From Neobacillus rhizophilus (GTDB lineage: Bacteria; Bacillota; Bacilli; Bacillales; Cytobacillaceae), in the NCBI RefSeq assembly GCF_018343535.1, contig NZ_JAGYPF010000005.1:744001-808000 (forward strand): a stretch of DNA of 64,000 bases, given 5' to 3'. Made by a program: the position numbers and the translations under genes. The notes below the pieces were generated by a model, which was not told the origin of the DNA, searched no databases, and was given only the letters and a program-made list of their open reading frames with translations. Positions 1 to 8,970 of this stretch are shown one piece after another; position 1 is the stretch's first letter; each line of letters begins with the position of its first letter.

Positions 1-213
1 AAATCAGTGATGACGTTTAAGTGAATGGACTTCTGAGCCTCCAAACCGAACCTTCCATAAGGGGACCAGTAGGCTTTGGCGAAATCTCATCGTTACATGA
101 GACAGATATTAAAGTATTTATCTTTGATATCGGTAAAGTGAGCTAATTAGTTAGCTAATGAAGGTGGCACCACGGGTCTCCCGTCCTTTTTATGGACGAG
201 AGGCCCTTTTTTA
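1..213 (+). promoter_or_regulatory. T-box leader 1 (tRNA-Trp), left part cut by window
   Basis: First of two consecutive T-box leader RNAs in front of the trp operon. The specifier region reads GAATGGAC at 23-30, with the Trp codon TGG at 26-28. The conserved T-box sequence AAGGTGGCACCACG lies at 161-174 and overlaps the 5' side of a terminator hairpin (174-207) followed by a T run. Uncharged tRNA-Trp should pair with TGG and with the T-box and favour the antiterminator. The 5' part of Stem I lies outside the window. Confidence 0.93.
174..213 (+). terminator. T-box 1 intrinsic terminator
   Basis: GGGTCTCCCGTCC pairs (with G-U pairs) with GGACGAGAGGCCC across a short loop and is followed by TTTTTT. 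It is the expression platform of the first T-box. Confidence 0.9.
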
Positions 214-235
214 TTGTCAAAAAAATAATGAAATC

Positions 236-513
236 GATGAGCAAGAGGAGTACGCATATTTATTTCTTTCCAGAGAGTCGGGGAATGGTGTGAGCCCGAT
301 AAGAAAGGATTTGCCGAATGGACTTGCGAGAGACATCTTGAACTAGAGTAGGGATGTACGGAGTTCCACCGTTAAAAGGATAGGATATCGAGTTATTCGC
401 TCTGTATCTGAAACGAGGAAGCAAACTAATTGCTTCAAAATGAGGTGGCACCACGATCCGAGAGATTCGTCCTCTATATTCATAACCATGTTATGGATAT
501 AGGGGACTTTTTT
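236..513 (+). promoter_or_regulatory. T-box leader 2 (tRNA-Trp)
   Basis: Complete second T-box. The AGAGAGTCGGGG segment near 272 fits the AG-bulge/GNUG part of Stem I. The specifier region GAATGGAC is at 316-323 with TGG at 319-321, and the T-box sequence GAGGTGGCACCACG is at 442-455. A long terminator follows at 469-513. The same UGG specifier as T-box 1 means two tRNA-Trp sensors act in series on one operon. I see no TRAP-type (G/U)AG repeats, unlike the B. subtilis trp leader. Confidence 0.95.
469..513 (+). terminator. T-box 2 intrinsic terminator
   Basis: GTCCTCTATATTCATAAC pairs with GTTATGGATATAGGGGAC around a CAT loop and is followed by TTTTTT. It ends 23 bases before the trpE start codon. 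Confidence 0.93.
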
Positions 514-536
514 ATTTTCTGAAGGGAGTCAAAACG

Positions 537-1928
537 ATGAACATTAAAATGGCTATTTTTATGAAAGAAATAAGCGGTGATACTCTAACACCCATTTCCA
601 TTTTGCAAAAAATCAGCGGAAAGAAGAAATTCTTACTGGAAAGTTCCCATAAATACAATGATTCCGGCCGCTATTCCTTTATTGGCGCAGACCCAGCCAT
701 TGAGCTTGTTTCCATAGGAAAGGAAAACCGCGTGATTAAAAGAAATGGGCAAACGCAGCAAATAAGCGGAAATCCATTAGACGTTATAGATAATCTTCTG
801 CCTGCGGTAAAACTTGATGAGCTGCCATTTCCGTTTATCGGCGGGGCAATTGGCTATGTCGGCTACGATATTATCCGACAGTATGAAGTGATTGGTAAGG
901 AATACCCGAACAGTTTGAATATGCCGGATGTCCACCTAATGGTGTATGAGGAAGTGATCGTCTTTGATCATCTTGAGGAGAGGGTTTTTATCGTCGGTAT
1001 TCCTCTTCAGGATGATTCAGACAGTGCAAGTATTGAAATGAGAATCGACAAAAGGCTTCAGGAATTAAAAACACCAAATGTTTATGATGAAGAGAATAGT
1101 TTTAGCTTGTCAGGATTTGAATCGGAAATTTCTAAGGAAGCCTTTATCAAGAATGTTGAAATTGCTAAAGAGCATATTTTAGAAGGAGATATTTTCCAGG
1201 TTGTCCTATCGAGAAGGATGAAAGCAGTCTTTGAAGGCTCTCCATTATCGCTTTATCGTAAACACAGGGCTAATAACCCGACGCCATATATGTTCTATAT
1301 CGACTTTGAAGACTATACCGTGATTGGTTCATCGCCTGAGAGCTTAATTAAGACGAGAGGTAAATCAGTCATAGCCAATCCGATAGCCGGAACAAAAAGA
1401 CGAGGACAAACTACTGTTGAAGATGAAGCCATACAAAAGGAATTATTGACTGATGAAAAAGAATTGGCTGAACATAAGATGCTCGTCGATCTTGGCAGAA
1501 ATGATTTGGGAAAGGTTTGCGAATTTGGTTCCGTTCAGGTTGACCGGTACATGGCCATTGAAAAGTTCCGCCATGTTATGCACATCGTTTCAGAAATCAG
1601 CGGAACCCTCCTGTCAGATAAAAACGCGCTTGACGCACTTGCTGCCTGCCTCCCGGCCGGAACAGTATCAGGAGCACCAAAGGTTAGGGCGATGGAAATC
1701 ATTAACACACTTGAAAAATCAAAACGAGGTCTCTATTCGGGAGCGATTGGTTACTTTTCAGTGAATGGAAACATGGACTTTGCCCTTGCGATTCGGACGA
1801 TGATATTAAAAGACGGAAAGGCATTTATTCAAGCTGGTGCCGGCATTGTCCATGATTCCGATCCTGAATCGGAATATGAGGAAACCTTAAATAAATTAAA
1901 AGCATTTTTGGAGGGAACCCTGGGATGA
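537..1928 (+). CDS. trpE: anthranilate synthase component I
   Basis: Converts chorismate plus ammonia (from the TrpG glutaminase) to anthranilate, the first committed step of Trp synthesis. The 463-residue protein has the LLESS motif near residue 33, associated with Trp feedback inhibition, and the chorismate-binding signatures GTKRRG, HKMLVDLGRNDLG, FRHVMHIVSEISG and PAGTVSGAPKVRAME. The ATG follows GAAGGGAG by 8 bases and lies just after the second T-box terminator. It overlaps trpG by ATGA. The protein is somewhat shorter than B. subtilis TrpE but all core motifs are present. Confidence 0.97.
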   Translation: MNIKMAIFMKEISGDTLTPISILQKISGKKKFLLESSHKYNDSGRYSFIGADPAIELVSIGKENRVIKRNGQTQQISGNPLDVIDNLLPAVKLDELPFPFIGGAIGYVGYDIIRQYEVIGKEYPNSLNMPDVHLMVYEEVIVFDHLEERVFIVGIPLQDDSDSASIEMRIDKRLQELKTPNVYDEENSFSLSGFESEISKEAFIKNVEIAKEHILEGDIFQVVLSRRMKAVFEGSPLSLYRKHRANNPTPYMFYIDFEDYTVIGSSPESLIKTRGKSVIANPIAGTKRRGQTTVEDEAIQKELLTDEKELAEHKMLVDLGRNDLGKVCEFGSVQVDRYMAIEKFRHVMHIVSEISGTLLSDKNALDALAACLPAGTVSGAPKVRAMEIINTLEKSKRGLYSGAIGYFSVNGNMDFALAIRTMILKDGKAFIQAGAGIVHDSDPESEYEETLNKLKAFLEGTLG

Positions 1929-2536
1929 TATTACTCATTGATAACTTTGACTCATTTACCTTCAACCTTTATCAGTATTTGGGAGAATTAGGGGAAGAAG
2001 CTGCAGTTTATCGAAATAACCAGATTAGTCTAGAGGAAATCAAGGCTTTGAATCCAAAAGCAATAATCCTCTCACCAGGTCCTGGTAAACCGGAGGATGC
2101 AGGTGTTTGTATCGAAATAATTAACAACTTCTATAATAAAATTCCTATTTTAGGAATTTGTCTTGGGCATCAGGCAATTGGAGCAGCCTTCGGAAGTGAA
2201 ATTAACAGAGCAAAACAAATTAAACATGGCAAAACTTCGTTCATCAATCATAATGGCAGCGGCATTTTCAATTATTTATCCTCACCATTGGAAGTGATGC
2301 GTTACCATTCATTAAAAATTGAAAAAGTTACGATGCCGCCAGAACTTGAGTGTATTGCTCATTCCATGGATGATAACGAGGTTATGGCTATTAAACACCA
2401 GGATTACCCGGTTTACGGGCTCCAGTTTCATCCAGAATCTATTGGGACTCCATTAGGAAAACAAATGCTTAAAAATTTCTTACTTGAAATAGGAAGGATG
2501 GATACAAATGAAGGAATATTTACTACAGTTAGCTGA
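1925..2536 (+). CDS. trpG: anthranilate synthase component II (glutamine amidotransferase)
   Basis: Class I glutamine amidotransferase that supplies ammonia to TrpE. The 203-residue protein contains the nucleophile motif GICLGHQAIG, the oxyanion segment SPGPGKPEDAG and the HPES catalytic His/Glu. The start overlaps the trpE stop (ATGA) and the 3' end overlaps trpD by 29 bases, so translation is probably coupled. In B. subtilis the shared trpG/pabA gene sits in the folate operon. Its position here suggests a Trp-dedicated subunit. Confidence 0.96.
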   Translation: MILLIDNFDSFTFNLYQYLGELGEEAAVYRNNQISLEEIKALNPKAIILSPGPGKPEDAGVCIEIINNFYNKIPILGICLGHQAIGAAFGSEINRAKQIKHGKTSFINHNGSGIFNYLSSPLEVMRYHSLKIEKVTMPPELECIAHSMDDNEVMAIKHQDYPVYGLQFHPESIGTPLGKQMLKNFLLEIGRMDTNEGIFTTVS

Positions 2537-3533
2537 AAAACGGTCATTCTCTGAAAACGAGATGAAGGAAGCAGTTGATTTTATATTAGGTGAAGAGGTA
2601 TCGGAATCAGAAATTGCCGCTTTTTTAATGGGACTTAAATCCAAAGGTGAAACAGTTGATGAAATTGTTGGCATTGTAAAAGCGTTAAAAGGAAAGACAT
2701 TGTCATTTAGAAAGAAGTTTCCGAATGCTTTGGATAATTGCGGAACTGGCGGTGACGGTTCTTCAAGCTTTAATGTAAGTACTACTTCTGCTTTTGTCCT
2801 CGCTGCGGCTGGAATACCAGTTGCTAAACATGGAAATCGAAGTGTTTCCAGTAAGACAGGAAGCGCTGACGTTCTGGAATACTTAGGCGTTAATCTTAAT
2901 TTACCAGCCGAAAGTACGGAAGAGATCCTAAGCGAAATCGGGATTGCCTTTTTATTTGCACCACATGTGCATCCAAAGTTGAAAAAAGTGACGACCGTTA
3001 GGAGACAGTTGAAAATCCCGACTATTTTTAACTTTATCGGGCCTTTGACAAATCCGATCGAATTGGACTATCAACTTCTAGGCGTGTATCGCCGTGATCT
3101 TTTGCCAGTTTTTGCGGAGGTGTTAAATCTGCTTGGACGCAAGCGGGCGATTGTCCTAAATGGAGCCGGCTTTATGGATGAGGCATCCCTGCAGGGAGAA
3201 AACCATTTAACTATTTTAGAAGATGGGGTCATCACAAGCCAATCCTTTTATCCTGAAGATGTTGGTCTGCCAACCTATGATAATAGCTTCATTAAAGGCG
3301 GCGATTCGACGGAAAACGGAGAAATCTTACGGAATGTGCTAAGAGGTACAAAGGGGCCTTATCGAGATACCGTACTCCTAAATGCTGGCCTTGGTATTTT
3401 AACAGCCGGAAAGGCAGACACCATTAAAGAGGGTATAAAACTAGCCGCAGAAGTCATTGATTCCGGAGCAGCATATCACAAATTAGAAGTATTAATTGAA
3501 AAATCACGAGCAATGCAAAGAGAGGCGATATAA
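2508..3533 (+). CDS. trpD: anthranilate phosphoribosyltransferase
   Basis: Transfers phosphoribose from PRPP to anthranilate. The 341-residue protein has the PRPP-binding motif DNCGTGGDG near residue 77 and the KHGNRSVSSKTGSADVLE signature. The start lies inside the end of trpG (29-base overlap), preceded by AGGAAGG. The stop is immediately followed by the GTG start of trpC. Size and motifs are normal for the family. Confidence 0.97.
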   Translation: MKEYLLQLAEKRSFSENEMKEAVDFILGEEVSESEIAAFLMGLKSKGETVDEIVGIVKALKGKTLSFRKKFPNALDNCGTGGDGSSSFNVSTTSAFVLAAAGIPVAKHGNRSVSSKTGSADVLEYLGVNLNLPAESTEEILSEIGIAFLFAPHVHPKLKKVTTVRRQLKIPTIFNFIGPLTNPIELDYQLLGVYRRDLLPVFAEVLNLLGRKRAIVLNGAGFMDEASLQGENHLTILEDGVITSQSFYPEDVGLPTYDNSFIKGGDSTENGEILRNVLRGTKGPYRDTVLLNAGLGILTAGKADTIKEGIKLAAEVIDSGAAYHKLEVLIEKSRAMQREAI

Positions 3534-4325
3534 GTGACAACGATATTAGACCGAATTATTGAACAAAAGAAACAGGAACTGGCTCTCTTGCAGAATCAGA
3601 GTGTTTTTTATCCGGCAATAGATCGTGAAAAAAGATCGTTGCTTGATAAGCTTCAAAAGTCACAGCAAATATCTATTATTGCGGAATTCAAGCGGGCTTC
3701 ACCTTCGAAAGGAATGATTAATAATGGTGTGGAACCGGCTGTACAGGCTTCCATTTACGAACAATCCGGTGCCAGCGCCATCTCCGTTTTAACTGACCAA
3801 ACTTTCTTTAAAGGGTCTTTTGAAGATTTAATAGCGGTAAGGGAAACAGTGCAGCTGCCGATCCTTTGCAAAGACTTTATTATCGATCCGCTGCAAATCA
3901 ATAACGCCTGCGCACATGGGGCTGACATCATCCTATTGATTGTCGCTGCGCTTGAAGAAAAAAAATTAACCGAATTATATCAATATGCCACAAACTTAGG
4001 TCTAGAGGTTTTGGTGGAGGTTCACAATCAGGCGGAATTGGAAACGGCCCTAAAGACCGGGGCAAAGCTGATTGGCGTGAATAACCGTGACTTAAAAACC
4101 TTTCAAGTTTCACTTGAAGTTACTGAAAAATTAGCAGCGGCGGTGAAACAATCAGGTGCTTTCTTAATAAGTGAAAGTGGGCTTCATAGCCAGGAAGATG
4201 TTAACCGGGTTAGAAATGCTGGAGCAAATGGCATCCTTGTCGGGGAAGCCTTTATGAAAAGTGCAAACCTAAAGAAAACCTTTTCGGATTTCCAATTGCC
4301 GCTAATAGAAGGTGCACGGCCATGA
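3534..4325 (+). CDS. trpC: indole-3-glycerol-phosphate synthase
   Basis: Cyclises CdRP to indole-3-glycerol phosphate in a (beta/alpha)8 barrel. The 263-residue protein shows the family motifs IIAEFKRASPSKG, LCKDFIID and LIGVNNRDLKTF, and ends with a phosphate-binding ANGILVGEAF loop. It starts with GTG directly after the trpD TAA stop, with AGAGAGG upstream as ribosome-binding site. It overlaps trpF by ATGA. Confidence 0.97.
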   Translation: MTTILDRIIEQKKQELALLQNQSVFYPAIDREKRSLLDKLQKSQQISIIAEFKRASPSKGMINNGVEPAVQASIYEQSGASAISVLTDQTFFKGSFEDLIAVRETVQLPILCKDFIIDPLQINNACAHGADIILLIVAALEEKKLTELYQYATNLGLEVLVEVHNQAELETALKTGAKLIGVNNRDLKTFQVSLEVTEKLAAAVKQSGAFLISESGLHSQEDVNRVRNAGANGILVGEAFMKSANLKKTFSDFQLPLIEGARP

Positions 4326-4930
4326 AAGTAAAAATCTGCGGGATTATGGATGTGAACACTGGACTTGCGGCAGTGGAGTATGGTGCTGATGCACTTGGTT
4401 TCGTGTTTGCAAAAAGCAAGCGGAGAATAACCGCTGAGAAGGCACAAGAAATCATTTCCGTTTTACCTAAGGAAGTATTTAAGGTAGGTGTTTTTGTCAA
4501 TGAATCACAAGCTGAAATTGAACGGATTGCAGCAATTGCGGGCCTGACTCATATTCAACTGCACGGAGAGGAATCGGAAAACTTTAGTGAGTCCCTTTCG
4601 CTCCCGGTGATCAAGGCTGCCAGTTTTGAAGGAAATGAGAAATTAGCGGAACTTAGGGATTTTCCTGCGGAGTATATTCTTCTTGATGGCCCCAAAGGGA
4701 AATACCACGGGGGAAACGGGACAGCATTCACATGGAGTGAGGTGAATGCCGGACTCCTTGAGGGGAAAAAGGTCATCCTGGCCGGAGGGCTGCACCAAGA
4801 AAATGTAGAAGCAGCCATAAACACCATTCAACCATATATGGTCGATGTGAGTTCCGGGGTAGAAACCGATGGGGTAAAAGATCTGACGAAAATAAAAGCA
4901 TTTTTAGAAAAAGCAAAAAGCGAACGCTAG
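4322..4930 (+). CDS. trpF: phosphoribosylanthranilate isomerase
   Basis: Amadori isomerisation of PRA to CdRP. The 202-residue protein opens with the typical VKICGI motif (catalytic Cys7 region), has GFVFAKSKRRI near residue 27 and the catalytic Asp in YILLDGPKG, and ends with VDVSSGVETDGVKD. It starts in the ATGA overlap with trpC and stands 11 bases before trpB. The order trpC-trpF-trpB-trpA is as in other bacilli. Confidence 0.96.
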   Translation: MKVKICGIMDVNTGLAAVEYGADALGFVFAKSKRRITAEKAQEIISVLPKEVFKVGVFVNESQAEIERIAAIAGLTHIQLHGEESENFSESLSLPVIKAASFEGNEKLAELRDFPAEYILLDGPKGKYHGGNGTAFTWSEVNAGLLEGKKVILAGGLHQENVEAAINTIQPYMVDVSSGVETDGVKDLTKIKAFLEKAKSER

Positions 4931-4941
4931 GAGGATATTAG

Positions 4942-6147
4942 ATGAGTACTTATACATTACCGAATGAAAAAGGACATTTTGGCATATATGGCGGGAAATT
5001 TGTTCCTGAAACACTAATGAAGGCTGTAACAGAACTGAATGAAGCCTACAACGAGGCAAAAAATGACCCGGAATTTCAAGCTGAGATTGATAGATTACTA
5101 AAGGAATATGTTGGCAGGGAAACCCCGCTTTATTTTGCGGAAAACCTGACAAAGCATGCCGGGGGGGCCAATATTTATTTAAAAAGAGAAGATTTAAACC
5201 ATACTGGTGCCCATAAAATCAATAACGCGATCGGTCAGGCGCTGCTAGCTGTCCGTATGGGAAAAAGAAAAATTGTAGCGGAAACTGGCGCCGGCCAGCA
5301 TGGAGTTGCCACAGCTACCGTTTGTGCACTGTTAAACCTTGATTGCATCATTTTTATGGGGGAGGAAGACATCAGGCGGCAGGCCTTGAACGTGTATCGG
5401 ATGGAGCTTTTAGGGGCGAAGGTTGTCAGTGTAACATCAGGCAGCGCGACCTTAAAGGATGCCGTAAATGAGGCCCTCAGGTATTGGGTCGCCAATGTCG
5501 ATGATACCCACTATTTATTGGGGTCCGTGTCCGGTCCACACCCATTTCCGGTCATTGTCAGGGATTTTCAAAGTGTCATCGGCATGGAAACAAAACAACA
5601 ATTCTTAGCTAGGAACGGGAGCCTTCCTCATGCGGTCGTAGCCTGTATTGGGGGCGGAAGTAATGCGATGGGAATGTTCTATCCTTTTATCGATGATGAA
5701 GAGGTAAAACTCTTTGGTGTGGAAGCCGCCGGTCATGGCGTTGATACACCATTTCATGCTGCGTCGCTGACAAAAGGGAGACCGGGAGTCTTGCATGGAG
5801 CCTTAATGTACGTTTTGCAAAACGAAGATGGCCAAATTCAAGAAGCACATTCCATTTCTGCCGGGCTCGATTATCCGGGCGTGGGGCCGGAGCACAGCTA
5901 TCTAAAGGACAGCGGGCGGGCTAGCTATCACTCGATAACTGATAAAGAAGCCCTTGATGCCTTTCAGCTATTATCGAAGCTTGAAGGAATTATACCGGCA
6001 CTTGAAAGCTCCCATGCGGTTGCGTTCGCTGTAAAATTGGCTGGTCAGCTTGGAGCCGGCCAAAATATTGTAGTCTGCTTATCAGGGCGTGGAGATAAAG
6101 ATGTGGATGCAGTCAAATCAAGACTTAAAGGGGGCAGCGGAAAATGA
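4942..6147 (+). CDS. trpB: tryptophan synthase beta chain
   Basis: PLP enzyme joining indole and serine to give Trp. The 401-residue protein has the PLP lysine motif HTGAHKINN near residue 90, the phosphate-binding loop GGGSNAMG, the indole-tunnel region GLDYPGVGPEHS and the C-terminal LSGRGDKD. The ribosome-binding site AGGAGGATATTAG precedes the ATG. It overlaps trpA by ATGA, as expected for partners that form an alpha2beta2 complex. Confidence 0.98.
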   Translation: MSTYTLPNEKGHFGIYGGKFVPETLMKAVTELNEAYNEAKNDPEFQAEIDRLLKEYVGRETPLYFAENLTKHAGGANIYLKREDLNHTGAHKINNAIGQALLAVRMGKRKIVAETGAGQHGVATATVCALLNLDCIIFMGEEDIRRQALNVYRMELLGAKVVSVTSGSATLKDAVNEALRYWVANVDDTHYLLGSVSGPHPFPVIVRDFQSVIGMETKQQFLARNGSLPHAVVACIGGGSNAMGMFYPFIDDEEVKLFGVEAAGHGVDTPFHAASLTKGRPGVLHGALMYVLQNEDGQIQEAHSISAGLDYPGVGPEHSYLKDSGRASYHSITDKEALDAFQLLSKLEGIIPALESSHAVAFAVKLAGQLGAGQNIVVCLSGRGDKDVDAVKSRLKGGSGK

Positions 6148-6923
6148 ATCGAATTGAACAAGCTTTTCAACAATTGAATAAGGAAAACAAAAAAGCTTTT
6201 GTGCCTTATATAATGGCCGGAGATGGCGGCTTGGAGAACCTGCCTGAAAGGCTGGCACTGTTAGAAAAATTCGGGGCAACGGCGATTGAAGTGGGTGTTC
6301 CTTTCTCTGACCCGGTTGCTGATGGTCCTACTATTCAGCGCGCTGGTATAAGAGCATTACAAAATGGAACATCATTAAAAGGGATAATCAAGGAAATCAC
6401 AAAAGCACGTGAATCGGTCACTATTCCTATTATTCTCATGACCTATTTAAATCCTGTTTATTCATACGGAATTGAGACATTTGTCCGTGATGTTCAAACG
6501 GCAGGTGTCGCAGGCTGCATTATTCCGGACCTGCCTGTGGATGAAGAGGCAATCATTGCCCCGCTGCTAGAACAAGCGGAAGTGGAATTGATTCGACTCG
6601 TAACACTGACTACACCAATCGAACGAATCAGAGAGATTTCTAATAAAGGTAAGGGATTCTTATATACCGTTACTGTCAAAGGGATTACAGGAACAAGAAA
6701 CGAATTTGGTAATGAACTGCATTCATTTTTACAAGCTGTTAAGGAAGTTAGTCCAATTCCTGTATTAGCGGGCTTTGGCATCTCAAGTCAAGAGCAGATA
6801 AAGGAAATAACGAAGTATTGCGATGGAGTAGTAGTTGGCAGTAAAATTGTCGAGTACTTTGCCAATAACCAGCTAGAAGAAATGGAAGAATTCATGACAA
6901 TTTATAAACAAACATTCGCATAA
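6144..6923 (+). CDS. trpA: tryptophan synthase alpha chain
   Basis: Cleaves indole-3-glycerol phosphate to indole, which is channelled to TrpB. The 259-residue barrel carries the catalytic Glu and Asp in AIEVGVPFSDPVADGPTIQ (near residues 48-60) and the phosphate loop GFGISS. It is the last gene of the operon and is followed 6 bases later by an intrinsic terminator. Confidence 0.97.
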   Translation: MNRIEQAFQQLNKENKKAFVPYIMAGDGGLENLPERLALLEKFGATAIEVGVPFSDPVADGPTIQRAGIRALQNGTSLKGIIKEITKARESVTIPIILMTYLNPVYSYGIETFVRDVQTAGVAGCIIPDLPVDEEAIIAPLLEQAEVELIRLVTLTTPIERIREISNKGKGFLYTVTVKGITGTRNEFGNELHSFLQAVKEVSPIPVLAGFGISSQEQIKEITKYCDGVVVGSKIVEYFANNQLEEMEEFMTIYKQTFA

Positions 6924-6929
6924 ATTGAA

Positions 6930-6962
6930 GGAGGCGTCTAGTGATGATGCCTCCTTTTTTTT
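6930..6962 (+). terminator. trp operon terminator
   Basis: GGAGGCGTC and GATGCCTCC form a hairpin with a 7-base loop followed by a run of eight T. Confidence 0.93.
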
Positions 6963-7140
6963 CGCTAATAGGAAAGGCATAATTTCAACTACGCCTCTGT
7001 CTTCGTCCTACCGGACTCGCCAATCGGCGAGTTTTCATTTAAGTAAAAATGTGTCAATTGTTACATCCGTTTTTTTTTATATTGATTATAATTTGCTCAA
7101 ATGGGTATAAGAAATTAATATTCTTGAGGATGAGAAAAGT

Positions 7141-7548
7141 ATGAGAGTGTCTGAAACAACCAAACAATTATATTCTTTAAGCGTTTCTTTGGAATGTTTT
7201 GAAGGGATTTCTCATCATGTCAGCATAAACTTTCTTAAAGAAAGGTTTGTTTATACCGAATGGAGAAATCAACCAGAGCAGCATCCGTTTTCACCCCTTC
7301 CCGTGTTTAAGCCAGGGAGCCTAGAGCAATTTAAAAGAAAAATTTACTCAATGAGAATTTGGGAATGGGAACCAACCTATCTAAAGGAAAATGGAATTGT
7401 ACTTGACGGTAACTTTTGGACAGTAACCCTGAAAACACAGGAAAAAACCTACGAATTTGGCGGAATGGAGAGCTTCCCGGCTAATTGGGGAAGGTTTCTA
7501 AAGGCATTGGAGATGTTGGTTGGAGTACCGTTTGGTAAATTAGTATAA
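7141..7548 (+). CDS. conserved hypothetical protein, 135 aa
   Basis: I do not recognise a named family with confidence. The 135-residue protein has no signal peptide or membrane segment. It is rich in aromatic residues, with a motif arrangement W-x-W-x-P-x-Y ... LDGNFWTVTLKT ... GGMESFPANWGRFLKALEML, a layout (DG.xW, G...FP.xW..F) that recurs in small uncharacterised Firmicute proteins. The ATG follows GAGGATGAG. It stands alone between the trp terminator and mnmH, so the context gives no function. Confidence 0.7.
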   Translation: MRVSETTKQLYSLSVSLECFEGISHHVSINFLKERFVYTEWRNQPEQHPFSPLPVFKPGSLEQFKRKIYSMRIWEWEPTYLKENGIVLDGNFWTVTLKTQEKTYEFGGMESFPANWGRFLKALEMLVGVPFGKLV

Positions 7549-7637
7549 TGTAAAATGTTGGATGGAAATCTTAATTTCTTGATAGGCTTGCTTAACTCCT
7601 ATATAATTTGTATATAATTACTTTAATGAACTTGACT

Positions 7638-7676
7638 TCAAAAAACTTCCCGGATTGAGGAAGTTTTGTTTGTTTT
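7638..7676 (+). terminator. probable terminator upstream of mnmH
   Basis: AAACTTCC and GGAAGTTT form a hairpin around CGGATTGA, followed by TGTTTGTTTTT. It separates the hypothetical gene at 7141-7548 from mnmH. Confidence 0.6.
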
Positions 7677-7720
7677 TCATCAAAATATAGCAAAACAGTA
7701 GCTAGGAGTTTAATGTAAAC

Positions 7721-8791
7721 ATGAAGGAAATTACAGTAGAAGATTTATTGAATTTATCTAATCCAATCATTATTGACGTACGTTCACCAATTGAATTTAA
7801 CGATGGCGCTATTGCAGGAGCCATTAATGTGCCTTTGTTTTCGAATGAGGAGCGGCAGGAAATAGGAACGATCTATAAGCACGAGGGCCAGGCAGCCGCA
7901 AAATGGCGAGCAATGGAATTGGTTTCGCCAAAGCTCCCCAGGATGTTGAGTGAAATTAAATCCTATTCCGAAAAAGGAGAACTTGTTGTTTACTGTTGGC
8001 GCGGCGGTATGCGCAGTAAAGCCGTCGCAACCTTTTTGGAATTTGCCGGAATATATGCATGGAGATTAATTGGCGGTTATAAAGCCCATCGTCATTATAT
8101 CCTTGAGAAAATTCCAGCAATGGTTCCGAATCAGGCTGTTGTCATTCACGGAATGACCGGGGTTGGTAAAACAGAGGTTTTAAAGCAATTGAAAAAACAA
8201 GGTTATCCTATTTTGGATTTGGAAGAAATGGCTGCCCATCGGGGTTCTATATTTGGAACAATTGGTCTTGGAGAAGGCAATAATCAAAAAACATTCGATT
8301 CCCTATTATTTGCTGGGCTTCGGGAAATTCAGGGCGCGGATTATTTCCTGGTTGAAGCCGAAAGTAAGCGAATTGGTAAGGCCGTACAGCCTGAAGAATT
8401 GATGGATATTAAATTTAAAGGACTAAACATTTATATCCATTCCCCTCTTGAGCAGCGGGTAAAGCACTTGGTATCTGAATATGTTTTACCATACAAGCAA
8501 GAGTCCTGGTTTCATGAAAAAATCTCTTTAGGAATTGAAAAAGTCATCAGGCGTGTTAAAGATCAGGAAATTAAAAACATGCTTTGCAAATTCTTAAAAG
8601 ACCGGAATTATCACGATATGATTACCATTTTGCTCGAGCATTATTATGATCCCCGCTACACTCATGCCAGACAGGACTATATAGGGGATTTTTATGATAT
8701 TTTTGCAGAAGATCCTTCGGATGCTGCTGAAAAAATTGCCATAAAGCTGGAAGAGCTTTCTTTTTTTCCTGTTATTTCAGTTAATTCATAA
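7721..8791 (+). CDS. mnmH: tRNA 2-selenouridine synthase
   Basis: MnmH/SelU converts 2-thiouridine at tRNA position 34 to 2-selenouridine (via a geranylated intermediate) using selenophosphate. The 356-residue protein has an N-terminal rhodanese domain with the catalytic Cys in VVYCWRGGMRSKA (near residue 91) and a C-terminal P-loop domain with GMTGVGKTEVL (near residue 147). The ATG is preceded by TAGGAG. It points to selenophosphate use, which agrees with the selenocysteine-containing formate dehydrogenase at 37944. selD is not in the window. Confidence 0.93.
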   Translation: MKEITVEDLLNLSNPIIIDVRSPIEFNDGAIAGAINVPLFSNEERQEIGTIYKHEGQAAAKWRAMELVSPKLPRMLSEIKSYSEKGELVVYCWRGGMRSKAVATFLEFAGIYAWRLIGGYKAHRHYILEKIPAMVPNQAVVIHGMTGVGKTEVLKQLKKQGYPILDLEEMAAHRGSIFGTIGLGEGNNQKTFDSLLFAGLREIQGADYFLVEAESKRIGKAVQPEELMDIKFKGLNIYIHSPLEQRVKHLVSEYVLPYKQESWFHEKISLGIEKVIRRVKDQEIKNMLCKFLKDRNYHDMITILLEHYYDPRYTHARQDYIGDFYDIFAEDPSDAAEKIAIKLEELSFFPVISVNS

Positions 8792-8809
8792 GTATTTTGC
8801 CTTAACTTA

Positions 8810-8840
8810 GCACACGTTTTCGAACGTGTGCTTTTTTCTT
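8810..8840 (+). terminator. mnmH terminator
   Basis: GCACACGTT and AACGTGTGC form a perfect 9-bp hairpin with a TTCG loop, followed by TTTTTTCTTT. Confidence 0.93.
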
Positions 8841-8880
8841 TAATTACGAAATTTTTTGTTCGTGAATGACACACACTAAA

Positions 8881-8895
8881 ATGTAAACATTACAT
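8881..8895. promoter_or_regulatory. palindrome upstream of odhA
   Basis: ATGTAA-ACA-TTACAT is a perfect 6+6 inverted repeat located 75 bases before the odhA start codon, in the presumed promoter region. It resembles no operator I can name with confidence and matches the CcpA cre consensus poorly. Confidence 0.35.
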
Positions 8896-8970
8896 AAAGA
8901 TATAGTGATTTTGGTTCATGCTGTATATTGTGAAAGTGAAATTTACATATGTTTTAAGGGGGATTGATGG

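Noticed and set aside
6925..7110. 61-codon ORF after trpA
   Set aside because: It begins inside the trp terminator and has no ribosome-binding site.
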